From Armatimonadota bacterium (lineage in GTDB: Bacteria > Armatimonadota > HRBIN16), in the NCBI GenBank assembly GCA_026003195.1, contig BPGU01000002.1:992001-1056000 (forward strand): a DNA stretch of 64,000 nucleotides. The letters run 5' to 3'. Positions 25,952 to 38,720 of the stretch are shown piece by piece. Within the stretch, counting starts at the first letter, position 1. The number at the start of each line of letters is the position of its first letter. The translations under genes were made by a program, and so were the position numbers. The notes under the pieces are model-generated. The model worked only from the letters and a program-made list of their open reading frames with translations. It was not told where the DNA came from and did not search any database.

Positions 25952-25980
25952 ATTTTATCGTATCTTCCTGCAATTGTCAA
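25952..25980 (-). promoter_or_regulatory. Promoter of rrf2-cysK
   Basis: Reading the minus strand: TTGACA (25980-25975), 17 bases, TAAAAT (25957-25952). Its -35 box overlaps that of the divergent yebC promoter, so the two are likely mutually influenced. Confidence 0.8.
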
Positions 25981-26003
25981 GGGTGGAGGGAAAATGATAT
26001 AAT
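25974..26003 (+). promoter_or_regulatory. Promoter of the yebC-family gene
   Basis: TTGTCA (25974-25979), 18 bases, TATAAT (25998-26003). The -35 region overlaps the divergent rrf2 promoter. Confidence 0.7.
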
Positions 26004-26036
26004 TCGGGAGGTGAAGGAAGGAGGTGTACAGGTTAC

Positions 26037-26786
26037 ATGGCAGGGCACTCGAAATGGCACAACATCCGCCTGCGCAAGGGCAAACAGGACGCCGAACGCG
26101 GCAAGCTGTTCACCCGGCTGGCGCGTGAGATTATCGTGGCGGCACGAGAGGGCGGTGGTAACCCCGACGCCAATCCCCGTCTGCGCATGGCGATCCAGAA
26201 GGCACGGGATGCCCATATGCCCCAGGAGAACATCAAACGCGCCATCCAGCGCGGCACCGGCGAGATTGCCGGCGCTGCTTATGAGGAGGTGGTTTACGAA
26301 GGCTACGCACCAGGCGGGGTGGCGGTCATGGTGGAATGTCTGACCGATAACCGCAACCGCACCGTTTCCGATGTGCGCGCCGCTTTCTCGAAGTGCGGGG
26401 GGAGCCTGGGCGAGTCGGGGTGTGTGAGCTGGATGTTCAAACCACGAGGGCTCATCCGCATCCCTAAGGAGGCGGGTGATGAGGACACGGTGCTGGCAGC
26501 GGCGCTGGAGGCAGGTGCGGACGATATGAGCACGGAGGAGGAGTTCTACGAGGTTTACACCGAACCCGAAGACCTGCACCGCGTGCGCGAAGCACTGGAG
26601 CAAGCCGGTTTGCCCATCGAGAACGCCGAGATAACCATGCTGCCGACCACCACGGTGCATGTGGAAGGCAAAGAGGCACAGCAGGTGCTGCGCCTGATGG
26701 ATATGCTGGACGAACTGGACGACGTGCAGCAAGTATATGCCAACTTCGATATCGCCGAAGAAGAGATAGAAAGCGCGGTGCGCTAG
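26037..26786 (+). CDS. YebC/PmpR-family protein (transcriptional or translational regulator)
   Basis: This 249-aa protein begins AGHSKWHNIRLRKGKQDAER, the invariant YebC start, and has NPRLRMAIQKARDAHMPQEN and GYAPGGVAVMVECLTDNRNR. The C-terminus YANFDI is also canonical. YebC proteins were long viewed as transcription factors and some relieve ribosome stalling at polyproline. AAGGAGG precedes the ATG. Confidence 0.95.
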   Translation: MAGHSKWHNIRLRKGKQDAERGKLFTRLAREIIVAAREGGGNPDANPRLRMAIQKARDAHMPQENIKRAIQRGTGEIAGAAYEEVVYEGYAPGGVAVMVECLTDNRNRTVSDVRAAFSKCGGSLGESGCVSWMFKPRGLIRIPKEAGDEDTVLAAALEAGADDMSTEEEFYEVYTEPEDLHRVREALEQAGLPIENAEITMLPTTTVHVEGKEAQQVLRLMDMLDELDDVQQVYANFDIAEEEIESAVR

Positions 26787-26799
26787 GAGACTGCCTCCC

Positions 26800-28926
26800 A
26801 TGCCCACGTGGCGTGCGACATGGTTTTTGCTCCTGTGGAGCGTTTTTTGTATCCCTTGTGCGCGGGCACAACCAATTGTGCTGGATGTGGTGCCGGGTTT
26901 CGACGGAGTGTGCCCTGCAGAGGGATGCTATCCCGTTACCGTATGGATCCAGGGCAGACGCGCCAGCTCCGTACCTGCAGTGTATGAGATAGAGGTAACT
27001 GCTCTCTCCCGGAGTGGCTCCGCTACCGCACGGAAGGCGGTGACCTTAGCAGGTGAGGCAGTCTCGCAAGCGGTAGGGCTTCTGCTCTGCTCCCCGGAAG
27101 AACCTTACGAGGTCACCGCTCGTCTTGCGCTGCGCGGGCGGGTGCTGGCAACCAGCAAGCCTGTTCTCGCGAATGTGGCTCAGTGGTACCCTTTGCTGGT
27201 GGGACTGGGAGAGGAATCCTCTGCGCTGGCATACGTTCCCCTGCGACCGCTCGGCGTCGTGAACGTGGGAGGCAAGCTGATGGTGGATGTTCCGCGCAAC
27301 CCTGCGCCTTCTCCCTTCCTGCCCGGCGCCGGCACGAATGCGAACCGCCTTTTCATCGGACGGATGCGCAACAGCCTGCCTCCTGAAAGCGCGATGGCTT
27401 ACCGGGGTGTGGCGGCAGTATCACTGGATGACCGTGCCTGGGACACCCTCACCGAACGGCAGCAGCAGGCGCTCCGGGGGTACGTGTTCTCGGGCGGTTT
27501 GCTGGTGGTACACGGTGTAGACATCAACCGTCTGCAGTCGCTCATGCCATCGGGATTGCTGCCGGTAGAGCCTCTGGGGATGGCGCAAGTGCCTGCTTCT
27601 GCCCTGGCGAAGTGGATACCGCCGTTCAGCGGCTTGCTCGCACCTGTGGATGTGGTTCGCGCTCGTCCCTTGAGCCAGGCGAGGGTGCTTCTGCAGTTCG
27701 AAGGCATACCGCTGGCGGTTGTGGCATCCAGAGGGCTGGGGCAGGTGGTCTTTCTGGCATTTGACCCCAGCCAGCCCCCCTTCACCAGCGACGAAGCTGC
27801 GCACTCATTGTGGAAGAACTTGCTGAAGCTGCATGTTGGGCGTTTCGCTCCCCCAGCGAGAGTGTTTCCGGATGGCAGCTTTTTCCCGCCGAGTGCATTC
27901 CTGGAGGCAACTGGGGAATTATATTTGCGGATTGTGGAGGCGATGGTGAACGCTGTCGCCGCGAAGCCAGTGCCAATCCACTGGTTGGTTGCCTATCTGG
28001 GCGTGTATATTCTGGTGTTGATACCTCTGAACTACCTGATACTGCGCAGGCTGGACAGACTGCATCTGTCGTGGTTCACCCTGCCGATGCTGGCGGCACT
28101 GACCTCTCTGGCAGGGTATCTGCTGGCAGAGCAGGTGCAGACTGGCTCGCACCAGGTGCGTCAGTGGACGGTATGGTATACCACCTCTGGATCGCCACAG
28201 GCGACGGTGGAAAGCGATTGGGTGCTGTACAGTGCGCGCACGCAGCATTACCGACTGAAAGCGAAGGTAGACGGCATTCTTCTGGAGAACTCTCCGAGCG
28301 ACCTGCAGGCGCGGCGCGTGGCAGAGATTCCCCAGGAAGAGCCAGCGGAACTGCGCCATGTGCCGATACCTCTATGGTCGGCGCGAATCTTCCACCTGAG
28401 CGGCACCACAAGCCTGGCAGGGAGCGTAAACATCTCCGCTGCTCGCCAGGGGAAGAACGTCCTGCGGCTGGAGGTGCACAACAATACCCCCTATGCCCTC
28501 CAGAATATCCGTGTGGTGTTCCCCGCAGGCTTTGTCGAGACAAAAGCATCTTGTCCGCCGCGGGGACAAGCCAGTATCAGCGTGAGGGTAGATGCGTCGG
28601 CGTTCACGCTGTTCGGTCCTACCCCCATGCTTGGTTATCCCAGACAACCGCCTGTGGAGGGATGGAGCAGTGAGGACTGGCACAGGCTGGCGATGAAAAG
28701 CTGGTTGCATCTTACAGGTGTTCGCCTGAGCCGAACGGTCGATACAGGGCAATCGTCCTGGGCGGTACCGAGAAGGTTGTCTCCCGGTGACCTGTCGCAA
28801 GGGGTGTTTGTCGCGGAGGTACAGGGCGCCCCGTCTGTGGTGGAGATAACGCCTTTACCTTCTTCTTCTATCCAGCAAGTGACAGTGCTGGCGGTGCCTT
28901 TCGAGACAGAGGGGGGCAAGCGATGA
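26800..28926 (+). CDS. Exported/membrane protein of unknown function, partner of an ABC-2 permease
   Basis: This 708-aa protein has a signal peptide (WFLLLWSVFCIPCARAQ), a long extracytoplasmic beta-rich part, and two central transmembrane helices (WLVAYLGVYILVLIPLNYLI and PMLAALTSLAGYLLAEQV) around residues 390-450. Further beta-rich domains follow. ThuA-like and gliding-associated membrane proteins share this layout, but I cannot place it in a family. Its stop overlaps the next start (ATGA), so it is coupled to the permease. Confidence 0.75.
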   Translation: MPTWRATWFLLLWSVFCIPCARAQPIVLDVVPGFDGVCPAEGCYPVTVWIQGRRASSVPAVYEIEVTALSRSGSATARKAVTLAGEAVSQAVGLLLCSPEEPYEVTARLALRGRVLATSKPVLANVAQWYPLLVGLGEESSALAYVPLRPLGVVNVGGKLMVDVPRNPAPSPFLPGAGTNANRLFIGRMRNSLPPESAMAYRGVAAVSLDDRAWDTLTERQQQALRGYVFSGGLLVVHGVDINRLQSLMPSGLLPVEPLGMAQVPASALAKWIPPFSGLLAPVDVVRARPLSQARVLLQFEGIPLAVVASRGLGQVVFLAFDPSQPPFTSDEAAHSLWKNLLKLHVGRFAPPARVFPDGSFFPPSAFLEATGELYLRIVEAMVNAVAAKPVPIHWLVAYLGVYILVLIPLNYLILRRLDRLHLSWFTLPMLAALTSLAGYLLAEQVQTGSHQVRQWTVWYTTSGSPQATVESDWVLYSARTQHYRLKAKVDGILLENSPSDLQARRVAEIPQEEPAELRHVPIPLWSARIFHLSGTTSLAGSVNISAARQGKNVLRLEVHNNTPYALQNIRVVFPAGFVETKASCPPRGQASISVRVDASAFTLFGPTPMLGYPRQPPVEGWSSEDWHRLAMKSWLHLTGVRLSRTVDTGQSSWAVPRRLSPGDLSQGVFVAEVQGAPSVVEITPLPSSSIQQVTVLAVPFETEGGKR

Positions 28927-29741
28927 TGGACTGGCGGGAAAACCCACTGCTTCGACGAGAGCTGCTCTATCGCGTGCGTCCGTCGCTCTCGCATCGTTGG
29001 CTCGTTGTGTTAGTGGTCGTTGTGGTATTACTGGCAGTGGCTTTGCTCTACTGGGCAGCTCTGCAAAGTATGCGCGACTACAATACCTACAGCGAACTGC
29101 TCGTTCTGACCCTGGTGATTGAGACGTTGCTCGTGGTAGGGGGTGCTCCTGCCGCTACAGCCAATGCTGTCTCGCGCGAGCGTGAACAGCGCACCTGGGA
29201 CCTGCTGACCATCACCCTGCTCAAGCCGCACGAAGTGGTGCTGGGCAAGCTGCTGGGTAGAACAATACCTCTGTTCCTGCTTCTCCTGCTGGGGGCGCCG
29301 ATGATGGCGGTGTGTGTTATCGCCCAGCCCCAACTCCTGCTGGTAGCACTTTTGGGAACGTTGTGTATTCTGGTCACCCTGGCTTTTTACAGCACGGCGG
29401 GGCTGGCGGCATCTTGCTGGAGCCGAAAGACGGTTACTGCCACCGCGCTGGCATACCTGTTCGCAGGCGGGTGGGTATTCGGCACACTCATCCTGTGGGG
29501 GTTGACCAGCCTGATTGTGCCCAGCATCGGGAGCAACGAGGCAACTTTCTGGCTGGCGGTGAACCCCTTTGCGGTGATCGAGCCTCTCATGGCGAAATAT
29601 GGACCACCCTCTTACTCGCTTTCCTCCAACGACATGCTCTACGTGCTCAGCCCGTGGATGCTGCTTTTCGTCTACAGCGGACTGACCGTGGTGCTGTTGT
29701 GGGTGCTCGTGAGTACTTATCAGCACTGGGCGTATCGGTAG
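28923..29741 (+). CDS. ABC-2 type transporter permease
   Basis: This 272-aa protein has about six transmembrane helices. The sequence VSREREQRTWDLLTITLLKP is typical of ABC-2 permeases (SREREQGTLELLLTTPL). The translation start is ATG 28923 or 28926. No ATPase gene is adjacent, so the ATP-binding subunit must be elsewhere. It probably exports or organises something together with the 708-aa protein. Confidence 0.82.
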   Translation: MMDWRENPLLRRELLYRVRPSLSHRWLVVLVVVVVLLAVALLYWAALQSMRDYNTYSELLVLTLVIETLLVVGGAPAATANAVSREREQRTWDLLTITLLKPHEVVLGKLLGRTIPLFLLLLLGAPMMAVCVIAQPQLLLVALLGTLCILVTLAFYSTAGLAASCWSRKTVTATALAYLFAGGWVFGTLILWGLTSLIVPSIGSNEATFWLAVNPFAVIEPLMAKYGPPSYSLSSNDMLYVLSPWMLLFVYSGLTVVLLWVLVSTYQHWAYR

Positions 29742-29796
29742 ACCCCCTTCTTACCTCCAGAACTACTTCAGGTTTGCCGATATTTCTAACAGGTGT

Positions 29797-31917
<2,121 letters not shown>

Positions 31918-31927
31918 GAGGAGGAAG

Positions 31928-33052
31928 ATGGCAAATATCCGCAAATATCAGGCGAAGACGATGACCGAAGCACTGGCAATGGTTCGCGCCGATTTAGGGC
32001 GTGACGCAGTCATTGTGCAAACGCGCAAGGTGAACAAGCGCGTGCTCGGTGTGTGGGGGCGCGAGGTAGTGGAAGTCTGGGCTTCCGACAACCCCGAACT
32101 GGAGAATCTGCGTCGCCCGCCCACCAGAACGCTCTCTACATCCCCGGAGTCCTCTTCTCGTATCGAGCAGCTGGAGAACGAGATACAGAATCTGAAGGCG
32201 ATGATTGCCCAGCTCGCCCGGCAGGGCGTGGCGGTCGTCTCCGAGAGTGTTCCTTCCGGTGTGCCTGCCCGAAACCGCTGGGTGTCTCTGCTGACCGAAG
32301 CGGAGGTGGAAGAAGACATCGCTGGAGAACTGATACAGTCTCTTTCCGAAGATACCCTTTCGGAGGGCGCGCTCCAGTCGCTGATTGCCGAGCGGCTCCT
32401 GACCTCGGGACCGATTACCCTGCAAGAGGCACAGCCCAAAGTGGTGATCCTGGTGGGACCGACGGGCGTGGGCAAGACCACCACCATCGCCAAACTGGCG
32501 GCGCAGTACGCCCTTTTGCAGAAGCGTCGCGTGGGGCTGATCACCATTGATACCTACCGTATCGCTGCCGTAGAGCAACTGCGCACTTACAGCCAGATTA
32601 TCGACGTGCCTATTCGCGTGGTCTACAGCAGTAACGAGCTGCCCTCTGCCGTGCGCGAGTTCTCCAGCATGGATGTGGTATTTGTGGACACCGCCGGACG
32701 GAGCCAGCGTAACACCATGCAAATCGGCGAGCTCAAAGCCTGTTGCGAGAGGCTCAGCGATTGCGAGGTGCATCTGGTGCTGAGCAGCACCACCAAAACA
32801 CGCGACCTGTACGACATCGTGCAACGCTTCTCCGTGATGCCTCTGCATCGCGTCATATGGACGAAGCTGGATGAGAGCACTACCTTTGGCAACATCCTGA
32901 ACGTGGCAGTGAAGCATCCTCTGCCCATCTCGTACATCACCACCGGACAGCGTGTGCCAGAGGATGTAGAGGTCGCCGAAGCGAATAAGCTGGCGTCACT
33001 GGTGGTGGGAGGGACAGTTGCCCCCACCTCCATTCCGACGCCAGCCGCATGA
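31928..33052 (+). CDS. flhF: Flagellar biosynthesis GTPase FlhF
   Basis: This 374-aa SRP-type GTPase places and numbers flagella. The N-terminus (KYQAKTMTEALAMVRADLGR) is the FlhF B domain, followed by a coiled-coil/N domain and the G domain: GPTGVGKTTTIAKLAA, TIDTYRIAAVEQLRTY, VDTAGRSQRN and TKLDESTTFGN. GGAGGAGGAAG precedes the ATG. The usual partner flhG does not follow; instead a glycosyltransferase gene overlaps its stop. Confidence 0.96.
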   Translation: MANIRKYQAKTMTEALAMVRADLGRDAVIVQTRKVNKRVLGVWGREVVEVWASDNPELENLRRPPTRTLSTSPESSSRIEQLENEIQNLKAMIAQLARQGVAVVSESVPSGVPARNRWVSLLTEAEVEEDIAGELIQSLSEDTLSEGALQSLIAERLLTSGPITLQEAQPKVVILVGPTGVGKTTTIAKLAAQYALLQKRRVGLITIDTYRIAAVEQLRTYSQIIDVPIRVVYSSNELPSAVREFSSMDVVFVDTAGRSQRNTMQIGELKACCERLSDCEVHLVLSSTTKTRDLYDIVQRFSVMPLHRVIWTKLDESTTFGNILNVAVKHPLPISYITTGQRVPEDVEVAEANKLASLVVGGTVAPTSIPTPAA

Positions 33053-34023
33053 ACGTCACGCTATCTATCATCATCGTTAACTGGAATACGCGCGAGCACC
33101 TGCGTGCTTGTCTGCGCTCTATCTTCGCACATCCCCCCGAGGAGCCGTTGGAGGTGTGGGTTGTGGATAACGCCTCTTCCGACGGCAGTGTGCAGATGGT
33201 GCGTGAAGAGTTTCCACTGGTGCACCTGATTGCCAACGAACAGAACCTCGGTTACGGCAGGGCGAACAACCAGGCGTTGCGTCAGGCACGGGGCGAGTTC
33301 GCACTCATCCTGAACAGCGATATCGAGGTCATGCCCGGTGCACTGCAAGCATTGATCGATTTCATGCGTCAGTATCCCGATGCGCACGCAGCTGGGGGAC
33401 AGCTCATCTTGCCAGACGGAAGGGTCCAGTTCTCCTGCTCGGATCGGTTGACTCTATGGGCGGTGTTCTGCGAGCAGAGCCTGCTGGCGAAGGCGTTTCC
33501 GCACTCGCGCCTGTTCGGTGGCTACACTCTCACCTGGTGGAGTTACGACAGCGTGCGCGAAGTGGAGCAGGTAGTAGGGGCATGCCTGATGCTGCGTCGG
33601 CAGCCGGACGGCTCCTTTCCCCTGTTCGACGAACGCTACTTCATGTATGCCGAAGACACCGAACTGTGCCATCGCATTCGGCAGGCGGGCGGGCGTATTT
33701 ACTATGTGCCTCATGCCCGATTCAAGCATCACCTGGGAGCGAGCAGCGAGCAGGAAACGGTGCGTACCGAGATGGTGAAAGCGTACAACCGCAGCCGTAT
33801 CCTCTTCTTTCGCGAGGTCTACGGTGCCTGGAGCATACCCCTGTACCGCCTGCTCATCGCGATGGGAGCGTTGCTGAGAACGCTTCTGTGGATGGGAGCA
33901 TGGTTGCGAGGTCAACCGAACCGCACACGCGCTGCGCGGCACGTCGCGATGTTTTGGGAAGTTTTTCGGGACGCTATCGGTCTCTCCGGGCAGGATCCCC
34001 CAGATATTGCAAACAGAGCATAA
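33049..34023 (+). CDS. Family 2 glycosyltransferase (rhamnosyltransferase-like)
   Basis: This 324-aa GT-A enzyme has SIIIVNWNTREHLRACLRSI, the nucleotide-binding VVDNASSDGSVQ, the metal-binding ILNSDIEVMPGAL, and FMYAEDTELCHRIRQAGG. This is the wbbL/rhamnosyltransferase subgroup. Its ATG overlaps flhF as ATGA, so it may modify flagellin or another surface glycan, which is inference. A C-terminal helix resembles a membrane-associated segment. Confidence 0.9.
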   Translation: MNVTLSIIIVNWNTREHLRACLRSIFAHPPEEPLEVWVVDNASSDGSVQMVREEFPLVHLIANEQNLGYGRANNQALRQARGEFALILNSDIEVMPGALQALIDFMRQYPDAHAAGGQLILPDGRVQFSCSDRLTLWAVFCEQSLLAKAFPHSRLFGGYTLTWWSYDSVREVEQVVGACLMLRRQPDGSFPLFDERYFMYAEDTELCHRIRQAGGRIYYVPHARFKHHLGASSEQETVRTEMVKAYNRSRILFFREVYGAWSIPLYRLLIAMGALLRTLLWMGAWLRGQPNRTRAARHVAMFWEVFRDAIGLSGQDPPDIANRA

Positions 34024-34036
34024 ACTGCGGTAAAAT
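34007..34036 (+). promoter_or_regulatory. Candidate gltBD promoter
   Basis: TTGCAA (34007-34012), 18 bases, TAAAAT (34031-34036), inside and just after the glycosyltransferase stop. Confidence 0.45.
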
Positions 34037-34062
34037 AACCACACGCACACGGTTCCAAAGAC

Positions 34063-34116
34063 GCCCGTGTCGTTCGTGCGAGGGGACGCACCTGCGACAA
34101 CGGGCATTATTTGTCT
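34063..34116 (+). terminator. Terminator-like hairpin in the gltB leader
   Basis: GCCCGTGTCG (34063-34072) pairs with CGACAACGGGC (34095-34105), with an inner GTGCG (34076-34080)/CGCAC (34087-34091). ATTATTTGTCTT follows, so it could terminate the upstream operon or attenuate gltBD from the promoter at 34007. Confidence 0.55.
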
Positions 34117-34169
34117 TGTGCAAAAGCATGTATCTCTATCATCGCTTGACAGGGAGTTGGTGAGAGGTT

Positions 34170-37100
34170 ATGCATTATCACGGACTGCCAGCACCGGATG
34201 GTTTATATCACCCCGCATACGAGCATGATGCGTGCGGTGTGGGCTTTGTGGTGAATATCCAGGGCAAAAAGTCGCACGCCATTGTGGAGCAAGGCATCCA
34301 GATTCTGGAAAACCTGGTGCACCGTGGCGCCGCAGGAAGCGACCCTGAAACGGGTGACGGCGCAGGTATCCTCATCCAGATACCCCACCAGTTTTTCCTG
34401 CGCCAGCGCGATGGTAACCTGCCCGAAGAAGGCTACTACGGGGTCGGTATGGTCTTCCTGCCCCGCGACGAGCGCGACCGCGCCCTGTGTGAGGCGGCGA
34501 TAGAGACCGTGACCAAAGAGGAAGGGCAAATCTTCCTGGGCTGGCGTGAGGTTCCGGTGGACAACACCGCCATCGGTACCGCCTCGCGTGCGGTGGAGCC
34601 TGTCATCAAACAGTTCTTCATCGGGCGAGCCAAGGAGATACCCGACCAGGAGGCGTTCGAGCGCAAACTGTTTGTGATCCGTAAGGTCATTGAGAACCGT
34701 GTGTCTCGCCTGCACCTTCGGCAACCAGAGTATTTCTACATCTGCAGTTTGTCGTCGCGAACGCTCGTGTACAAAGGGCTGTTGCTGGCACACCAGATCA
34801 GCGGTTTCTATCTGGACCTGGCGGAGCCTGATGTGGTGACCGCGCTGGCGCTGGTGCATCAGCGCTTCAGCACGAACACGTTCCCCACCTGGCCGCTGGC
34901 GCACCCTTATCGTATGCTTGCGCACAACGGAGAGATTAATACCCTGCGCGGCAACCGCAACTGGATGCGCGCCCGCGAAGCCTATCTGCGTTCTTCGCTG
35001 TTCGGCGACGATGTGAAGAAGCTCACCCCACTGGTCACGGAGACGGGCAGCGACTCCGCCACGCTGGACAACGCGCTGGAGCTGCTGGTGCGAGGCGGAC
35101 GTAGCCTGGCGCATGCGATGCTCATGCTTATCCCCGAGGCGTGGGGCAACCATCAATTTATGGACGAAGACCGCAAGGCGTTTTACGAATACCATGCCTG
35201 CATCATGGAGCCGTGGGATGGACCCGCCGCTGTGGCGTTCACCGACGGGCGCCAGATTGGTGCCATGCTCGACCGCAACGGTCTGCGCCCCGCACGCTAT
35301 CTGGTGACGAAGGACGACCTCGTCATCATGGCATCCGAAACGGGCGTGCTGGACATTCCTGACGAGAACATCCGCTCCAAGTGGCGACTACAGCCGGGCA
35401 AAATCTTTCTGGTGGACACTGAAGAGGGGCGCATCATCGATGACGAGGAGCTGAAGGACCGAATCGTGCATCAAAAGCCCTACCGGCAGTGGCTGTTTCA
35501 AAACCGCATCGACCTGAGCAGACTCCCCGACCCGCCGCACGTCTACCTGCCCCATCACGACACCATTCTGGAGCGGCAGAAGGTGTTCGGCTACACGCTG
35601 GAAGACCTGAACATGATCCTGGCGCCGATGGCCATCGATGGTGAAGAGCCGGTCGGCTCGATGGGTAACGACACGCCTATCGCGGTGCTATCACAGCGAC
35701 CACAGCTGCTGTACAACTACTTCAAACAGCTCTTTGCACAGGTGACCAACCCGCCGATTGACCACATCCGTGAAGAGATTGTGATGTCACTGGCGGACTA
35801 CATCGGCAAAGACGGCAGCCTGCTGGAGGAGACGCCCGAGCACTGCCGGCAGCTACGCATCGAAACGCCCATCCTGACCAATGTGGAGCTGGAGAAACTG
35901 CGCCACATCGAGGCGAACAACTTCAGTGCGCGCACGCTGTACATGCTCTTCGACCCCGACACCGGCGCAGCGGGCATGGAGGCAGCCCTCACGCACCTGT
36001 GCAAGGAGGCGAGCCGCGCCGTCGCAGAGGGAGTGAGCATCATCATCCTCTCCGACAGAGGGGTAGACCGCAACCACGCGCCTATTCCCGCCCTGCTGGC
36101 CACCTCGGCGGTGCATCACCACCTGATTCGCGAGGGCACGCGCACAGCGGTCGGGCTGGTGGTGGAGTCGGGCGAGCCGCGCGAGGTGCACCATTTCGCC
36201 CTGCTCATCGGCTATGGCGCGAGCGCGGTGAACCCATACCTCGTGTTCGAGACGCTGGCAGACATGAAGCGCGAGGGCATGTTGCCCGAAGAGCTCACCT
36301 ATGAGCAAGCCTGCAAGAACTTCATCAAGTCCATCAACAAGGGCTTGCTCAAAACGATGTCCAAGATGGGCATCTCCACCCTGCAGAGCTACCGTGGTGC
36401 GCAGATATTCGAAGCCATCGGTCTGCACGAGGAGGTCATCGACAAATACTTCACCCATACCGTCTCACGCATTAGCGGCGTGAAGCTGGACGTGATCGCG
36501 GAAGAGACGCTGGCGCGGCATCGGTTCGCCTATCCGCCTGCGCCCGTGCCGGAGAACCTGGACCTGGACCCTGGCGGGTGGTACAAGTGGCGACGCGGCG
36601 GCGAGTTCCACCAGATGAACCCCGATGTCATCGCCAAACTGCAGCACGCGGTGCGCACCGGTAACTATCAGATATACAAAGAGTACGCCGAGCTGGTGAA
36701 TAAGCAGAACGAGCAACTGGCCACCCTGCGCGGACTGTTCCAGTTCAAGAAGGGCAACCCTATCCCCATCGAGGAGGTGGAGCCTGTCAGCGAGATTGTA
36801 AAGCGGTTCGCCACGGGGGCGATGTCGCTCGGCTCCATCAGCAAAGAGGCGCACGAGACGCTGGCTATCGCCATGAACCGCCTCGGCGGTAAAAGCAACA
36901 CGGGCGAGGGCGGCGAAGACCCCGAACGCTACATCCCCCTGCCCAACGGCGACAGCAAGCGTAGCGCCATCAAGCAGGTGGCTTCGGGGCGGTTCGGCGT
37001 CACGACCCACTATCTGGTCAACGCCGACGAACTGCAGATTAAGATGGCTCAGGGCGCCAAGCCGGGTGAGGGCGGTCAGCTGCCGGGACACAAGGTCAGC

Positions 37101-38708
37101 AAGTACATCGCCAAGGTGCGCCACTCTACGCCGGGCGTGACGCTCATCTCGCCGCCGCCGCACCATGACATCTATTCCATCGAGGACCTGGCGCAACTCA
37201 TCTTCGACCTGAAGAACGTCAACCCCTATGCCCGCATCTCCGTGAAGCTGGTGGCGGAAGTGGGTGTGGGCACGGTGGCGGCGGGTGTCGCCAAAGCGCA
37301 CGCCGACCATATCCTCATCAGCGGTTTTGAAGGAGGCACAGGAGCGTCGCCGCTGTCCTCCATCAAGCACGCAGGCATCCCGTGGGAGCTGGGCATTGCG
37401 GAGACGCAACAGGTGCTGGTGAAGAACGGCTTGCGCGGGCGTGTGGTGCTGCAAACCGACGGTCAGCTGAAGACCGGGCGCGACGTAGTGATTGCTGCTC
37501 TGCTGGGTGCGGAGGAGTTCGGTTTCTCCAGCGCGGCACTGGTCGCACTGGGCTGCATCATGATGCGCGTGTGCCACCTGAACACCTGTCCGGTGGGTAT
37601 CGCCACGCAAGACCCCGTCCTGCGCGAGCGGTTCGCGGGCAAGCCCGAACATGTGGTCAACTTCTTCACCTTTGTCGCGCAGGAAGTGCGCGAGATTATG
37701 GCGGAGCTGGGCTTCCGCACCTTCGACGAGATGGTGGGGCGCGTGGACATGTTAGAGACGCGCGAGGCGATGGACCACTGGAAGGCGAAGGGCTTGGACG
37801 TGAGCGTGTTGCTACAGAAGCCGAACGTGCCGCCGGGCACGCCTCTGCGCTGTGTGGAGAAGCAGGATCACGGACTAGAGAAGCAGATAGACATCCAGCT
37901 GCTGGAACTGTGCAAGCCTGCGCTGGAGCGAGGCGAGCGCGTGGAGCTGAGCCTGCCCATCCGCAATTGCAACCGCACGGTGGGCACGATGCTCAGCGGC
38001 GAAATCGCTCGGCGCTATGGCGAAGAAGGTCTGCCCGATGACACCATCCGCATCCACTTCAAGGGCTCTGCGGGGCAGAGCTTCGGTGCGTTCCTGCACC
38101 ACGGCGTCACGCTGATCCTGGAAGGCGATGCCAACGACTATCTGGGCAAGGGCATCTCCGGCGGTCGCCTCATCGCCTATCCGCCCAAAGAGTGCGACTT
38201 CCCCTCACATGAAAACATCATCGCGGGCAACACGCTGCTGTACGGCGCGACAGGTGGCGAGGTGTTCCTGAGCGGTGTTGTGGGCGAGCGGTTCGCAGTG
38301 CGCAACAGCGGCGCGAGGGCGGTAGTGGAAGGCGCAGGCGACCACTGCTGCGAGTACATGACCGGCGGCGTGGTGGTAGTGCTGGGCAAGACGGGACGCA
38401 ACTTCGCCGCGGGCATGAGCGGCGGCATCGCCTTCGTGTGGGACATCGACGGACTGTTTGAAAAGCGGGTGAACTTCGGCGGTGGCTCTATTCTGCTGGA
38501 GCCGGTGGAAGACCCCGAGGACGTGTCGCTACTGCGCGACCTGGTGGAGAGACACTATCGCTACACGGGCAGCGCTCGCGCCAAAGAGGTGCTGGACCGG
38601 TGGAGCGAGGTACTTCCCCAGTTCGTGAAGGTCATCTCGGTAGAGTACAAGACCGTGCTGGCGGAGATGGCTCGCGAGCAATCTGCCGAACAGATGGTGA
38701 TGGACTGA
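34170..38708 (+). CDS. gltB: Glutamate synthase large subunit
   Basis: This 1512-aa GOGAT alpha subunit transfers the glutamine amide to 2-oxoglutarate. Cys22 in [10 protein letters not shown] is the N-terminal nucleophile after propeptide removal. The amidotransferase, central, FMN-binding and GXGXG C-terminal domains are all present. The 3Fe-4S cluster Cys pattern lies in [15 protein letters not shown]. It ends 12 bases before gltD. The leader holds a terminator-like hairpin (34063-34116). Confidence 0.98.
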   Translation: MHYHGLPAPDGLYHPAYEHDACGVGFVVNIQGKKSHAIVEQGIQILENLVHRGAAGSDPETGDGAGILIQIPHQFFLRQRDGNLPEEGYYGVGMVFLPRDERDRALCEAAIETVTKEEGQIFLGWREVPVDNTAIGTASRAVEPVIKQFFIGRAKEIPDQEAFERKLFVIRKVIENRVSRLHLRQPEYFYICSLSSRTLVYKGLLLAHQISGFYLDLAEPDVVTALALVHQRFSTNTFPTWPLAHPYRMLAHNGEINTLRGNRNWMRAREAYLRSSLFGDDVKKLTPLVTETGSDSATLDNALELLVRGGRSLAHAMLMLIPEAWGNHQFMDEDRKAFYEYHACIMEPWDGPAAVAFTDGRQIGAMLDRNGLRPARYLVTKDDLVIMASETGVLDIPDENIRSKWRLQPGKIFLVDTEEGRIIDDEELKDRIVHQKPYRQWLFQNRIDLSRLPDPPHVYLPHHDTILERQKVFGYTLEDLNMILAPMAIDGEEPVGSMGNDTPIAVLSQRPQLLYNYFKQLFAQVTNPPIDHIREEIVMSLADYIGKDGSLLEETPEHCRQLRIETPILTNVELEKLRHIEANNFSARTLYMLFDPDTGAAGMEAALTHLCKEASRAVAEGVSIIILSDRGVDRNHAPIPALLATSAVHHHLIREGTRTAVGLVVESGEPREVHHFALLIGYGASAVNPYLVFETLADMKREGMLPEELTYEQACKNFIKSINKGLLKTMSKMGISTLQSYRGAQIFEAIGLHEEVIDKYFTHTVSRISGVKLDVIAEETLARHRFAYPPAPVPENLDLDPGGWYKWRRGGEFHQMNPDVIAKLQHAVRTGNYQIYKEYAELVNKQNEQLATLRGLFQFKKGNPIPIEEVEPVSEIVKRFATGAMSLGSISKEAHETLAIAMNRLGGKSNTGEGGEDPERYIPLPNGDSKRSAIKQVASGRFGVTTHYLVNADELQIKMAQGAKPGEGGQLPGHKVSKYIAKVRHSTPGVTLISPPPHHDIYSIEDLAQLIFDLKNVNPYARISVKLVAEVGVGTVAAGVAKAHADHILISGFEGGTGASPLSSIKHAGIPWELGIAETQQVLVKNGLRGRVVLQTDGQLKTGRDVVIAALLGAEEFGFSSAALVALGCIMMRVCHLNTCPVGIATQDPVLRERFAGKPEHVVNFFTFVAQEVREIMAELGFRTFDEMVGRVDMLETREAMDHWKAKGLDVSVLLQKPNVPPGTPLRCVEKQDHGLEKQIDIQLLELCKPALERGERVELSLPIRNCNRTVGTMLSGEIARRYGEEGLPDDTIRIHFKGSAGQSFGAFLHHGVTLILEGDANDYLGKGISGGRLIAYPPKECDFPSHENIIAGNTLLYGATGGEVFLSGVVGERFAVRNSGARAVVEGAGDHCCEYMTGGVVVVLGKTGRNFAAGMSGGIAFVWDIDGLFEKRVNFGGGSILLEPVEDPEDVSLLRDLVERHYRYTGSARAKEVLDRWSEVLPQFVKVISVEYKTVLAEMAREQSAEQMVMD

Positions 38709-38720
38709 GGTGGTAAACGC

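Noticed and set aside
36465-37652. Minus-strand frame of 395 codons inside gltB
   Set aside because: Complement of the FMN domain of gltB; composition (His-, Arg-, Gln-rich) and lack of a ribosome-binding site point to a shadow frame.
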